The notes: a model not told the origin generated them from the letters alone. 64,000 nt of DNA from JAVBSC01 sp031547305 (GCA_031547305.1 JAVBSC010000019.1:1-64000), one strand, 5' to 3'. Positions 43,561-52,303 are shown, counted from the stretch's first letter. Numbers and translations are program-made.

Positions 43561-44475
43561 ATGGTACAAGGGGCCGGCGCTTTGTTGCTTCATAAAATTC
43601 TGCGCATGGTGGAGCGTTTTTTTCGCTCCCTTGGCGGAAAAAGCATCTTGCGTCTGGCTGGAGCCCTGGGCTGGGCCATGCGGATTTTGCTGCCGGCCAG
43701 GCGCAAGTACGCCAACAAGACCATTCAGGAACGCCTGGGCCTGCCTTTGGAGCGGGCGGAGGAGGTAACCAGAGCTTCCTTCCGCAACAACGCGTTGTCT
43801 TTTTTGGAAATTTTCCAGACCAGGGATTTCCCGTTGCGCGACAACCCCAGGCTGTTGCCCTGGCCGGCGGAGTTTCAGGCAATACTGGACTCCGGCCGCC
43901 CGGTGGTGGCCGCCACCGCGCACCTGGGGGCCTGGGAGCTTCTGGCCGGACTATTGGGCGATTTCAACCCGGAGCGGCCGCACCTGGTGGTGGTGCGCAA
44001 ACAGCGCAATCCCTCCGTTAATGAATGGATTCGCGGCCTGCGCGAGGCGCGCGGCGCCAAGTCCGTGGATCACCGCAACGCCGCGCCCGTGGTTTTGGAC
44101 GCCTTGCGCCAGGGCGGGGTCGCGGCCTTTTTGGTGGATCACAACTGCAACCGGCGCGAAGCCGTGTTTTTGCCGTTTCTGGGGCGGGATGCGGCGGTCA
44201 ACGTGGGGCCGGCGCTTCTGGCGCTGCGCGGCAAAGCCCTGGTGGTTCCGGTATTTCTGCTGCGGACGGAAAACGGCGCGTACTCCCTGAATGTCCACAA
44301 GGCTCTGGACACCACTGCCCTGACCGGCGGCATATCCGAGAGGGTCAAGGCGATCGCGGAATTTTACACCCGCGCTGTGGAGCGGGAGGTGCGGCTTTGC
44401 CCGGAGCAGTGGTTTTGGATGCACAAAAGATGGAAAACCAGGCCGCCAGGTGAACCGGGCGACAGCGGAGTGTAG
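43561..44475 (+). CDS. Lipid A acyltransferase (LpxL/HtrB family)
   Basis: Inner-membrane-associated acyltransferase that adds secondary acyl chains to lipid A. The catalytic HxxxxE is at AHLGAWELLAG (His near residue 120), with the VDHNCNRREAVFLPFLGRDAAVNVGPALLALR substrate segment after it. Length of 304 residues is typical. It begins two bases after the DUF374 stop. Which acyl chain and position are unknown. It is the last gene before a good intrinsic terminator. Confidence 0.88.
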   Translation: MVQGAGALLLHKILRMVERFFRSLGGKSILRLAGALGWAMRILLPARRKYANKTIQERLGLPLERAEEVTRASFRNNALSFLEIFQTRDFPLRDNPRLLPWPAEFQAILDSGRPVVAATAHLGAWELLAGLLGDFNPERPHLVVVRKQRNPSVNEWIRGLREARGAKSVDHRNAAPVVLDALRQGGVAAFLVDHNCNRREAVFLPFLGRDAAVNVGPALLALRGKALVVPVFLLRTENGAYSLNVHKALDTTALTGGISERVKAIAEFYTRAVEREVRLCPEQWFWMHKRWKTRPPGEPGDSGV

Positions 44476-44487
44476 GATTTTATTTCG

Positions 44488-44521
44488 CGCCATCGTAATA
44501 CGAAAAGATGGCGTTTTTTTA
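44488..44521 (+). terminator. Intrinsic terminator of the msbA operon
   Basis: CGCCATC (44488-44494) and its complement (44507-44513) form a seven-bp stem with a 12-base loop, followed by seven or eight T residues. Confidence 0.82.
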
Positions 44522-44573
44522 TAGAGTGGCTATACAGGGCGAAGATTCTCCTTGATAGCCGGGATTCACCAGA

Positions 44574-45206
44574 ATGCACCAGATCCGCCTTGACATCTTT
44601 CTTACTATGATAACCGTTGGCGGCACATTTGTGTTCGCCATCAGCGGCGCTGTGGCCGGAATCAAGCGCCAGTTGGATCTGTTCGGGGTGCTGGTGCTGG
44701 GCATGGCCGCTTCCTGCAGCGGCGGGATAATCCGTGACGTGCTCATCGGCGCCTTGCCGCCGGCCAGCGTGGCGGATTGGCGCATAGCCGCGTCCGCTTT
44801 TGGCGGCGCGCTGTTCAGCTTTTATTTTTTCTCCCTGGTCAATCGCCTGAATAACCCGGTGGAAATATTCGATGCCGTGGGCCTGGGGATTTTTACGGTA
44901 ATCGGTACTTCAAAGGCGCTTTTGTACGGCATAAATCCGATTTGGGCCGTGCTCCTGGGTGTGATTACCGGCGTGGGCGGCGGTGTGGTGCGGGATATGC
45001 TGCTGGCCCAGATTCCCATAATCCTGCGTGCGGAAATTTACGCCACAGCGGCAATCATCGGGGCGGCGATTGTAGTGATCGGCGATACGTTGCTCCACCT
45101 GCCCAAGGAACCGGTTATGGCCGTCGGCGCTCTGGCCTGCACCATCTTGCGTCTTTTGGCCATGCACTATCGCTGGCATATTCCCATTCAGCCGCCCAGT
45201 GAATAA
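44574..45206 (+). CDS. Trimeric-intracellular-cation-channel-like membrane protein (UPF0126, YicG type)
   Basis: Inner-membrane protein with two copies of a three-helix repeat. The Gly-rich conserved segments GGTFVFAISGAVAGIKRQLDLFGVLVLGMAASCSGGIIRDVLIG and GVITGVGGGVVRDMLLAQIP are visible. Relatives include TRIC-type K+ channels and the glycine transporter-like YicG. Length of 210 residues is normal. ATG at 44574 has only a weak ribosome site. It converges on the MFS gene. Confidence 0.86.
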   Translation: MHQIRLDIFLTMITVGGTFVFAISGAVAGIKRQLDLFGVLVLGMAASCSGGIIRDVLIGALPPASVADWRIAASAFGGALFSFYFFSLVNRLNNPVEIFDAVGLGIFTVIGTSKALLYGINPIWAVLLGVITGVGGGVVRDMLLAQIPIILRAEIYATAAIIGAAIVVIGDTLLHLPKEPVMAVGALACTILRLLAMHYRWHIPIQPPSE

Positions 45207-45212
45207 CAGAAG

Positions 45213-46616
45213 TTATTCGTCCTCAACCAGGCTGCCGGCATCTCCGGGAATCCGGGTAAAAATCAGCGCGGCCAGCACGCCGGCCACACCAGCGCATATA
45301 TAGGTGTAATGAAAAGCCCCGATCAGCGGGCTGCCTGGCGGGCCGGTGAAAAAACCCAGCAGTGTGGCAGCGAAGGCCACGCCGAAGCTCATGGATATCT
45401 GCATGACCACGGAGAGCATGCTGTTGCCGCTGCCGGCATCCTTTGGCGGCAGGTCAATCAGGGTCAGGGTGTTCATGGCCGTGAACTGCAGGGAGTTGAC
45501 CGCTCCCAGGCCGGCGAACAGGCTCAGGGAGGCCCAGAGCGGGGTGCCGGCGTCGATGAAGCCGAAGGACATTATCAGAAGGCCCATAAGAAGCGTGTTG
45601 CCCACCAGGGTGCTGCGGTACCCGAATTTTTTGATGACCGGGGAAGTGAGCGGCTTTGCGGCCAGGGAAACCAGGGCCATGGGTATCATGCACATGCCGG
45701 CTTTAAACGGCGGGAAGCCAAGGGCCACCTGCAGGAGCAGCGGAGTGAGAAACGGCAGGGCTCCAATGCCGAAGCGGGCGAAGATGTTGCCCAGGATGCC
45801 TATTCTGAAACTGGGGATCTGAAAAAGCCGCAGGCTGAATATGGGGGTGGGGGCCTTTGCGGCGTAGCGGGAGTAAAAATAGAGAATCACCAGGCCGGCG
45901 CAGAGCAGGCCCCCGGCGTAGGCCTTGTCCATATGCAGTTCGCCCGCTCCGCCCACCGCGGCGGAAATAAGGACCATGGACAGGCCGAACATGAAAAACC
46001 CCTCCCAGTCAAACGGCGCCGGCTTGCCTTCCAGAAGGTCCGGCATATGCAGCAGGGTGAGTATTATTCCGATTGCGCCTATGGGAATGTTGATCAGAAA
46101 TATCCAGTGCCAGGAGGCGTATTCCACCAGAAAACCGCCCAGGGTCGGTCCCATGAGCGGCCCGATAAGGCCGGGGACGGTGATGAAACTCATGACCTGA
46201 ACCAGGTTGTGGCGCGGTGTGGTGCGCAATATGGACAAGCGCCCCACAGGCACCATGATGGCGCCGCCGATTCCCTGCAGAATGCGGGAAAGCACCAGGA
46301 ACGGCAGGGTGGTGGACAGGGCGCAGAGGAGCGACCCGAAAGTGAACAGAAAAATGGCCGCGCAGAACACCTTGCGGGTGCCGAATTTATCCGCCAGCCA
46401 GCCGGAGGCCGGAATAAGCAGCGCAACCGTAAGCATGTAGGCCACAACCACGGACTGCATGCGCAGGGGGTTTTCGTTAAGGCTGGCCGCTATGGCCGGC
46501 AGGGCGGTGTTAAGGATGGTGGCGTCCAGCATTTCCATAAAAAATGACATGGCCACCAGCCATGGTAGAATGCGCGCGGTGCGTTTATCCAGATGAAAAT
46601 AAGATGGGTTTGCCAT
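45213..46616 (-). CDS. MFS multidrug exporter, DHA2/EmrB-QacA family
   Basis: Drug:proton antiporter with about 14 hydrophobic segments over 467 residues. The motif A-like segment GWLADKFGTRKVFC after helix 2 and motif C-like GPTLGGFLVEYASWHWIFLINIPIG are classic for DHA2 exporters. No EmrA or TolC partner gene is nearby, so it probably works alone. Substrate unknown. The gene-free stretch upstream holds a near-palindrome at 46701-46731, about 85-115 bases before the start. Confidence 0.92.
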   Translation of the reverse strand: MANPSYFHLDKRTARILPWLVAMSFFMEMLDATILNTALPAIAASLNENPLRMQSVVVAYMLTVALLIPASGWLADKFGTRKVFCAAIFLFTFGSLLCALSTTLPFLVLSRILQGIGGAIMVPVGRLSILRTTPRHNLVQVMSFITVPGLIGPLMGPTLGGFLVEYASWHWIFLINIPIGAIGIILTLLHMPDLLEGKPAPFDWEGFFMFGLSMVLISAAVGGAGELHMDKAYAGGLLCAGLVILYFYSRYAAKAPTPIFSLRLFQIPSFRIGILGNIFARFGIGALPFLTPLLLQVALGFPPFKAGMCMIPMALVSLAAKPLTSPVIKKFGYRSTLVGNTLLMGLLIMSFGFIDAGTPLWASLSLFAGLGAVNSLQFTAMNTLTLIDLPPKDAGSGNSMLSVVMQISMSFGVAFAATLLGFFTGPPGSPLIGAFHYTYICAGVAGVLAALIFTRIPGDAGSLVEDE

Positions 46617-46700
46617 AATTGCGCCATGTTGAGTGAACGTACAATTTGCACTTTAATACATATTGCCGGCGCAAGCCAGTGCTCGGCCTGATTTTTTTAG

Positions 46701-46731
46701 AGCGGGTGAACATGGAAAATGTTCATCCGCT
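46701..46731. repeat. 31-bp near-palindrome upstream of the MFS exporter
   Basis: AGCGGGTGAACAT and its complement (one mismatch) flank a five-base loop (GGAAA). The inner GAAAATGTTCATCCG (46715-46729) recurs at 47589-47603. It could be an operator or a dispersed repeat rather than a terminator, because no T-tract follows on either strand. Confidence 0.5.
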
Positions 46732-46792
46732 CGCCGGGATTCGCCCGTAAATCCTTGCCGCGGCAATCTTAAAATGAATATGCTTTAATGAT

Positions 46793-46829
46793 AAAAAACC
46801 GGCCGCGCTTTTTGCGCGGCCGGTTTTTT
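46793..46829. terminator. Bidirectional intrinsic terminator
   Basis: CCGGCCGCGC (46799-46808) and its exact complement (46814-46823) form a hairpin with a five-T loop, with AAAAAA upstream and TTTTTT downstream. It ends the transcript of the Lys/Ala-rich protein gene at 46852 (minus strand). Confidence 0.9.
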
Positions 46830-46851
46830 CCGGTAAAAATTTATAAGTGGA

Positions 46852-47493
46852 TCAATACGTCCACTTTCCCTTCATATATTTGATCAATTCCGTGACCTTC
46901 TCCCTCTTATTTTCCACAAACGGGCCTTTGAGGGCGTCTTCCTTGGTGGGGGCTATGCAGACGTACTCCACTTCATGGTAGACCATCCGGCCCACATAGG
47001 AGACGGTTTTTGAGGATTCCGGGGCGTTGTAGGAAGTGTTCATGGATGCCGTGTCCACAGCCAGGTAACTGGCCCGGTAGCCTTCAGGGCATTTTTCCAC
47101 CTGTTTGAATTTTTCGCTGGGCCGCAGGTTTTTGTTCATGGACAGGGCCGCGGTTTTGGCAAACTCATCCAGGCCGCGCTGAATGGCCGCCTGATCTTCT
47201 TCTTCAGCCTTTGGCTTGCCAACTGTTTTTGCCGCGCCCTTGGGCTGGGCTTTGGACGCCGGCTTTGCGGACCCCTTTGAGGCTGCGGGTTTTGCCGCGG
47301 CTTTGGGCTGCGCTTTGGCCGGGGACACGGAAGCGACTTGCGTGGTTTTTTGTCCCTGGGCGGCGCTTTTCGCCGGCTCAACTTTCTTGGCCGGCGCGGC
47401 GGCGGTTTTTGTTTCGGCGGAAAAGGCCGGAGTGGCAATCAAGCAGGCGCAAATAATTACAATGCAACTTAATACGCGGTACTTTCTGGTCAT
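46852..47493 (-). CDS. Secreted protein with Lys/Ala/Pro-rich linker, function unknown
   Basis: A signal peptide (VLSCIVIICACLIATPAFSA) leads into a long low-complexity Ala/Lys/Pro linker of about 65 residues (AAAPAKKVEPAKSAAQGQK and similar). A compact C-terminal domain follows (RGLDEFAKTAALSMNKNLRPSEKFKQVEKCPEGYRASYLAVDTAS...). The signal peptide and linker suggest a periplasmic or cell-wall-spanning protein. I do not recognise the C-terminal domain. It is the only gene between two terminators and has its own promoter region; GAAAATGTTCATCCG lies about 96 bases before its start. Confidence 0.75.
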   Translation of the reverse strand: MTRKYRVLSCIVIICACLIATPAFSAETKTAAAPAKKVEPAKSAAQGQKTTQVASVSPAKAQPKAAAKPAASKGSAKPASKAQPKGAAKTVGKPKAEEEDQAAIQRGLDEFAKTAALSMNKNLRPSEKFKQVEKCPEGYRASYLAVDTASMNTSYNAPESSKTVSYVGRMVYHEVEYVCIAPTKEDALKGPFVENKREKVTELIKYMKGKWTY

Positions 47494-47588
47494 TTCTTCT
47501 CCCTGCCAAGGCTGTTCAAATAATAGGCTTATATTATTAAAGCCTATAGTGATGGATAAAGGTTGGTTTATTGGCGCGGATTAATATT

Positions 47589-47603
47589 GAAAATGTTCAT
47601 CCG
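47589..47603. repeat. Second copy of GAAAATGTTCATCCG
   Basis: Identical 15-mer to 46715-46729, followed in both places by seven to eight bases and GGATT[C/T]GCCCG. Both copies sit about 96-99 bases upstream of a minus-strand gene start (47493 and 46616). Confidence 0.5.
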
Positions 47604-47768
47604 TCCCTAAAGGATTTGCCCGCCTTCAAGAGGAAATATGAAAGTGAATGTCTTTTTAAGCGGCGAGGCGGAAAAAATCAGCTCTCACCTCGCCGGGCGC
47701 TAATACTTTACACTTCCTGCGCCATTTTTACAAGCGGCTGGCGTGCAAGGCCCCATGTGGCTTGCTGG

Positions 47769-48029
47769 TCAGTCGGCGATCGCCGCCTTTTTATGGACGG
47801 TCTTTTTTGCATAGGCGACCTGCTTTTTGTGCGTGGCTGTCTTTTTGGCGGAGGCCTTGCTTTTTTTGGTCACAGCAGCCTTTTTGTGCGTCCCGTTTTC
47901 TTTCTTTTTCACATAGCCGCTTTCTTTTTTGCTCTTTGTGGCAAGGTTGGCCGCGAAGGCCGGCGAACCCGCCAGAGAAACGCACAGTAAAGCGCAGCCA
48001 AAAAGGCAGAGCATTTTTTTGACGGACAT
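47769..48029 (-). CDS. Small secreted Lys-rich protein, 86 residues
   Basis: A signal peptide (CLFGCALLCVSLAGSPAFAA) precedes a mature chain of about 60 residues that is over a third Lys, with KKxA-type repeats (KKAAVTKKSKASAKKTATHKKQVAYAKK). The mature protein is very basic and probably unstructured. It could bind nucleic acid, anionic polymers or the envelope. No known family is recognised. A possible ribosome site (AAGG) lies a few bases before ATG 48029. The preceding hairpin region at 47660-47700 on this strand is only weakly terminator-like. Confidence 0.7.
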   Translation of the reverse strand: MSVKKMLCLFGCALLCVSLAGSPAFAANLATKSKKESGYVKKKENGTHKKAAVTKKSKASAKKTATHKKQVAYAKKTVHKKAAIAD

Positions 48030-48113
48030 AAAAAACCTTGTTTTTTATTTGATAATAAGTGTTGATGGTTAAAACGAATCTGTGAACTTCGCTGTGCGAA
48101 AAGGCCTGCTATT

Positions 48114-48248
48114 ATGAGCCGTCTTTCTCAGATTAAGGCTCCGGCTGGAGTTTTTCCTCCTGGTAAAGTTCGTGACGCTGAATCCGTTCTAAAGCGTCGT
48201 CCGGTTAAAAACGCGATCGACATGCAATTTCTTTTATTCGTTTTTTAA
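48114..48248 (+). CDS. Doubtful small open frame, 44 residues
   Basis: In the 328-base gap 48030-48357, a frame starts ATG 48114 (MSRLSQIKAPAGVFPPGK...) and runs to TAA at 48246-48248. Its codons favour T-ending forms (CGT, GTT, CCT, GCT), unlike the GC-rich genes around it. An AAGG site lies nine bases upstream. It may be a real small protein or chance; I see no homology. Confidence 0.25.
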   Translation: MSRLSQIKAPAGVFPPGKVRDAESVLKRRPVKNAIDMQFLLFVF

Positions 48249-48307
48249 AAAAAAGCTACGGGTCTAAAGACTTTTTCTATAAAAAATCTAGAATTTTTTT
48301 CCGGAAT

Positions 48308-48345
48308 AAAAAAATGCCCGGCAGTTACCCGCCGGGCATTTTTTT
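48308..48345. terminator. Bidirectional intrinsic terminator
   Basis: AAAAAAATGCCCGGC (48308-48322) pairs with its complement (48331-48345) around an eight-base loop, with A and T runs in the stem ends. It ends the vWA-OmpA transcript (minus strand). Confidence 0.9.
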
Positions 48346-48357
48346 AGAAGTTATTTT

Positions 48358-49365
48358 TTACTTGTAGTACAGTTCGGCGCGGCGGTTCAGGCGGCGGCCT
48401 TCTTCCGTGCTGTTGTCGTACTTGGGCTTGGTTTCGCCGTAGCCGGAGGTGTTCATGTTGGCGGCGGGCACGCCCTTGTTGGACAGGTACTTCTTAACCG
48501 CGGCGGCGCGGCGTTCGGACAGGCCCTGGTTGTATTGCTCAGTGCCGATGGAGCAGGTGTGGCCGTCGATCTGTATCTGGCCGGGGTTCTGCTTCAGGAT
48601 GGAGGCGACTTCGTCCAGGATGGCGGCGGAAGAGCCGTCAATGGCGCTGGAATCAAAGGCGAACTGCACGCTGCGCAGCACGATGCGGCCGGGTTCTTCG
48701 CCGTAGCTGTAGAACACGTCGCGCACGAACTGGTCAACAGCGGCGTCGTTGGTCAAAAGGTCGGCGCCTTTCACGGAAACGCTGCACTTGTTCAGAGCGG
48801 CGATTTTATCCAGAGTGGCCTGGCCCTGGGCGGAGTCGGCCAGAGAGATGATGTGGAAGCACAGGCCCGGCTGGGCGGCGTAAATGGCCTGGACTTCGGC
48901 CACAGGATCCATGCCCTTGTTGCTTTCACCGTCGCTCACGATAATGACGGCGGCTTTGCGGGTCATGCTGTTGTACGTGGGGGAAAGGTTGGCCAGCCCG
49001 TCGCCCATGGGGGTGAGGCGGTTGAACACTTCAAAGTTGTTCTTCAGGCTGTTGATGCCTTTGCCCAGGTTTTCACGATTGTAGGGGGCGATGGGCACAA
49101 CTTCGCTCACCGGAGCAAAGGTGTGCAGGCCGCCGGCGTAATTCAGCGCGGGAATTTTATCGTTCACGCGATTCATGATTATTTTGGCAAGTTCAATTTT
49201 GTCTTTTTTCAGGGGCTGATATTTCATCATCATGGAGCCGGAGTAGTCCACCAGAAAGTCAAAGCTGGCGATCTTGGGGATCATCTGGCCGGACGCCGCC
49301 ACGGCGCTGCCTGCAAACACAAGCATGAGCATGGCGATTAAGGAAAGTACGGTAAAGCGCTTCAT
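48358..49365 (-). CDS. vWA-OmpA family outer-membrane/peptidoglycan-binding protein
   Basis: Two-domain exported protein. The signal peptide (FTVLSLIAMLMLVFAGSAVAA) is followed by a von Willebrand A domain with a MIDAS motif D40-Y-S42-G-S44, then a C-terminal OmpA domain (VQFAFDSSAIDGSSAAILDEVASIL, GHTCSIGTEQYNQGLSERRAAAVKKYL, NRRAELYYK) that binds peptidoglycan. There is no beta-barrel. A predicted promoter lies upstream and a strong terminator downstream, and the single gene unit suggests high expression. ATG at 49365 follows GGAGG. A longer frame to 49434 lacks a signal. Structural or adhesive roles are both possible. Confidence 0.9.
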   Translation of the reverse strand: MKRFTVLSLIAMLMLVFAGSAVAASGQMIPKIASFDFLVDYSGSMMMKYQPLKKDKIELAKIIMNRVNDKIPALNYAGGLHTFAPVSEVVPIAPYNRENLGKGINSLKNNFEVFNRLTPMGDGLANLSPTYNSMTRKAAVIIVSDGESNKGMDPVAEVQAIYAAQPGLCFHIISLADSAQGQATLDKIAALNKCSVSVKGADLLTNDAAVDQFVRDVFYSYGEEPGRIVLRSVQFAFDSSAIDGSSAAILDEVASILKQNPGQIQIDGHTCSIGTEQYNQGLSERRAAAVKKYLSNKGVPAANMNTSGYGETKPKYDNSTEEGRRLNRRAELYYK

Positions 49366-49421
49366 GAATTCCTCCAAAAGAGTAGGGTGTTGGCTCAGCA
49401 GTTTTTTGCCTGGCAGAAGAA

Positions 49422-49450
49422 ATCTTACTAGCAACCTTGCTGAAATACAA
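49422..49450 (-). promoter_or_regulatory. Predicted promoter of the vWA-OmpA gene
   Basis: On the minus strand TTGTAT (49450 to 49445) lies 17 bases from a strong -10 TAAGAT (49427 to 49422), with a leader of about 50 bases to ATG 49365. Confidence 0.55.
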
Positions 49451-49491
49451 CTAATTTATCTGAAAATCCATTGCCGATATTAAACTCTTTT

Positions 49492-50868
49492 TTATGCTAT
49501 AGGTTCCTGAGTACCTAACATAGCCGATTTTAAGGCTTCGTCAAGAGCGGGATGAGCGAAAATTATCTTTTCCGCATCTTTTTTCTTCCAGCCCTGGGCG
49601 ACCATTAGTGCGGCCAGAGCGGAAAATCTGGAAACACCGTGTCCCATTGCTGCTACTGATTTGATTTTCCCCTCCATCCAGCATATTTTTATAATTCCAT
49701 GCGTATCGCCGTAGCTGTTGGCTATGGAGTTGTCCGTAAGACCGCCCCGGCTTACGGACAGCCGCGGTCCTTCGCCTGAATGTTTTTTGGACAGCACAGC
49801 GGCCGGGTCTCCGGCATGCATCACTTCGATATGCCCGTATATGCAGGATGGAATTAGGCTTCCGTCGTACGGTGCGGATGTTTCCCCGCAAATATGCCGC
49901 ACCGCGTATTCGGCCTGGTCCCGGGCCGCGTTGGAGAGCAACATGCGTCCGTTCGCATCTCCTATAGCATATATTGCATCCCGCGCAAGCAAATTAGCAT
50001 CGGTTTCTATCCACCCCGGCCCGCGCAGGCTTAGGCCGGCATTCTCCGCTCCCAGATCCTTGGTGTTGGGTCTGCGGCCAACGGCCACCAGGGATTTTTC
50101 CGCCTTCAGCTCCTGGCCGTCCTCAAAGCGCAACACGGATTCGCCGTTTTCCGTGGACAGCCCGGCCACCTTGCGGCCGGTGTAAATGTTCCACCCCCGT
50201 TCCGTGTACAGTTTCAACAGAGCTGCGCTGATTTCCTCGTCCTCGGTAGTGGCTATGCGCGACTGGCCCTCCACAATGCTTATGCCCGCGCCCAGACGGG
50301 AATAAAAATCCGCCAGTTCCAGCCCTATGGCCCCGCCGCCCACGATAATCAGGCTTTTGGGCGCGGTCTTCAGGTTAAGCAAGCCTGATGAGGAAAAGAT
50401 GCTGGCGTTGTCCGGCTTAAGCGTGGGAAACGAGGCCGGAGCGGAGCCGACGGCAATTACGCAGTGCTTGAAGCCATAGGCGGCGCTTGCCCCGCCTTTG
50501 CGCACCAGGATCGAGGTTTTGCTTTCAAATGCGGCCGTGCCGCTGAGCAGGTCCACGCCGGCCGTTTCCAGATTTTCCCGCAGGGCGCCGCGCAGCTCTT
50601 TGATGTACGCGTCTTTACGGGCCTGGAGGGCGGCCAGATCGCAGGTCAGCTCCCCCTTCAACGCGCCGAGTTTGCCTTGCAGTTCCGCAAGGGGCATGGC
50701 GGCGGTGCTCCCCAGCAGGAATTTTGTGGGAACGCAGCCGGTGTTCAGGCAGGCTCCGCCAAAAAAACCGGACTCCACCAGCGCGGTTTTGAGCCCCTTG
50801 GCGGCGGCCAGAAGCGCGGCGCGCTCCCCGCCCGGCCCGGAGCCTATAACTATAAGGTCATATATCAT
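49492..50868 (-). CDS. lpdA: Dihydrolipoyl dehydrogenase (glycine cleavage L-protein)
   Basis: FAD/NAD flavoprotein that re-oxidises the lipoyl group of GcvH. The FAD motif IGSGPGGERAALLAAAKG, the redox-active disulfide C40-LNTG-C45, the NAD motif VGGGAIGLELADFYSRLGAG and the C-terminal His-Pro of FAHPALDEAL are visible. ATG at 50868 overlaps the end of gcvPB by 11 bases. The longer frame to 50928 is out of family. Length of 458 residues is slightly short of typical E3. It is the last gene of the gcv operon and probably serves mainly glycine cleavage. Confidence 0.93.
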   Translation of the reverse strand: MIYDLIVIGSGPGGERAALLAAAKGLKTALVESGFFGGACLNTGCVPTKFLLGSTAAMPLAELQGKLGALKGELTCDLAALQARKDAYIKELRGALRENLETAGVDLLSGTAAFESKTSILVRKGGASAAYGFKHCVIAVGSAPASFPTLKPDNASIFSSSGLLNLKTAPKSLIIVGGGAIGLELADFYSRLGAGISIVEGQSRIATTEDEEISAALLKLYTERGWNIYTGRKVAGLSTENGESVLRFEDGQELKAEKSLVAVGRRPNTKDLGAENAGLSLRGPGWIETDANLLARDAIYAIGDANGRMLLSNAARDQAEYAVRHICGETSAPYDGSLIPSCIYGHIEVMHAGDPAAVLSKKHSGEGPRLSVSRGGLTDNSIANSYGDTHGIIKICWMEGKIKSVAAMGHGVSRFSALAALMVAQGWKKKDAEKIIFAHPALDEALKSAMLGTQEPIA

Positions 50869-52303
50869 CGGTAAGCACCATATTGCGCGCGGCCTTGGTT
50901 TCGTCCAGGCGGCGCACCGGCAATCCAACCGGCGCGTCGCGCAGGACCTGCGGGTCGGTGGCGGCTTTTTCCAGTATCGCGATCAAATCGTCGCAGAATT
51001 TGTCCAGAGTTTCCTTGCTTTCCGTTTCCGTGGGCTCGATCATCAGGCATTCCTTGACGATGAGCGGGAAGTAAATGGTCGGCGCGTGGTAGCCCTTGTC
51101 CAGAAGCGCCTTGGCAATGTCCAGAGCCCGCACGCCGTATTGCTCCAGGCTGGCGGCCGAGGCGACGAACTCGTGCATGCACAGCCCGGGGTAGGGGATG
51201 TGCAGATGTTTCTCCAGGCGTTTCATAATGTAGTTGGCGTTGAGCACCGCGTAATCGGAAGCTCTGGCCAGCCCGTTGCCGCCCAGGCGCAGCATGTAGC
51301 CAAGGGCTTTCAGGTAAACGCCGAAATGCCCGAAGAACGGAGTGACCCGTCCGATGGATTGCGGCAGATCCGCGTTCAGGCGGAATGCTCCGTCAGCGGT
51401 TTGCTCCACCCTGGGGCCGGGCAGAAAAGGCTCCAGCGCCCGGCAGACGCCAACCGGTCCGGAGCCGGGGCCGCCCCCGCCGTGCGGAGTGGACATGGTT
51501 TTGTGCAGGTTCAGGTGCACCACGTCAAAACCCACGTCGCCCATGCGCATGCGGCCCATGATCGCGTTGAAGTTGGCGCCGTCGTAGTAGAGCAGGGCAT
51601 CCACGGCGCGCAGCTTTTCCACTATGGCCGGCAGATGGCGTTCAAAAATGCCCAGGGTGTTCGGGCAGGTCATCATGACCGCGGCCACGGAATCATCCAG
51701 GACCGAGAGCAGGGCTTCCGGGTCCACCAGCCCGTCGCGGGATTCCACATTGACCACGTCATACCCGGCCAGGGCGGCGGAAGCCGGGTTGGTGCCGTGC
51801 GCGGAATCCGGGCAGATGACCCTGGTCTTGTGGTTGCCTTTGGCCCGGTGGTAGGCGGCTATGAGCAGGGCGCCGGTCAATTCGCCCTGGGCTCCGGCCA
51901 TGGGTTGCAGGGTAAAGGCGTCCATGCCGGTCAGTTCGCAGAGCATCCGTTCGGCGCGCCAGATGGCCTCCAGGGCGCCCTGGGCCAGGGCATCCCCGCC
52001 GGGCAGCGCGGGCAGCAGCGGGTGCGGCCGGGCAAAACCAGGCAGGCCGGCCAGGTATTCGGTGAATCTTGGGTTATACTTCATGGTGCAGGATCCCAAA
52101 GGGTAGAAGTTGGAATCCACGCTGAAGTTCTGGCGGGAAAGCAGAGTGAAGTGCCGGACCACGTCAAGTTCGGAGAGTTCCGGCAGCCTTGGCGCATTTT
52201 TGCGCAAAAGTTCCGGGCCGAGCATTTCCCAGGCTTTGCGGCCGGGTTTTTGCGGCAGAACCCCGGTCCGGCCGGAATGGGATTTGGCGAATACGGTGTT
52301 CAC
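50858..52303 (-). CDS. gcvPB: Glycine dehydrogenase (decarboxylating) subunit 2
   Basis: PLP-dependent half of the split P-protein that decarboxylates glycine and passes the aminomethyl group to GcvH lipoate. The PLP-binding Lys lies in NLHKTMSTPHGGGGPGSGPVG near residue 268, as in two-subunit glycine decarboxylases. Length of 481 residues is normal. Its start overlaps the gcvPA stop (ATGA-type coupling), and lpdA begins inside its end. Acts in the cytoplasm. Confidence 0.96.
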   Translation of the reverse strand: MNTVFAKSHSGRTGVLPQKPGRKAWEMLGPELLRKNAPRLPELSELDVVRHFTLLSRQNFSVDSNFYPLGSCTMKYNPRFTEYLAGLPGFARPHPLLPALPGGDALAQGALEAIWRAERMLCELTGMDAFTLQPMAGAQGELTGALLIAAYHRAKGNHKTRVICPDSAHGTNPASAALAGYDVVNVESRDGLVDPEALLSVLDDSVAAVMMTCPNTLGIFERHLPAIVEKLRAVDALLYYDGANFNAIMGRMRMGDVGFDVVHLNLHKTMSTPHGGGGPGSGPVGVCRALEPFLPGPRVEQTADGAFRLNADLPQSIGRVTPFFGHFGVYLKALGYMLRLGGNGLARASDYAVLNANYIMKRLEKHLHIPYPGLCMHEFVASAASLEQYGVRALDIAKALLDKGYHAPTIYFPLIVKECLMIEPTETESKETLDKFCDDLIAILEKAATDPQVLRDAPVGLPVRRLDETKAARNMVLTDDI

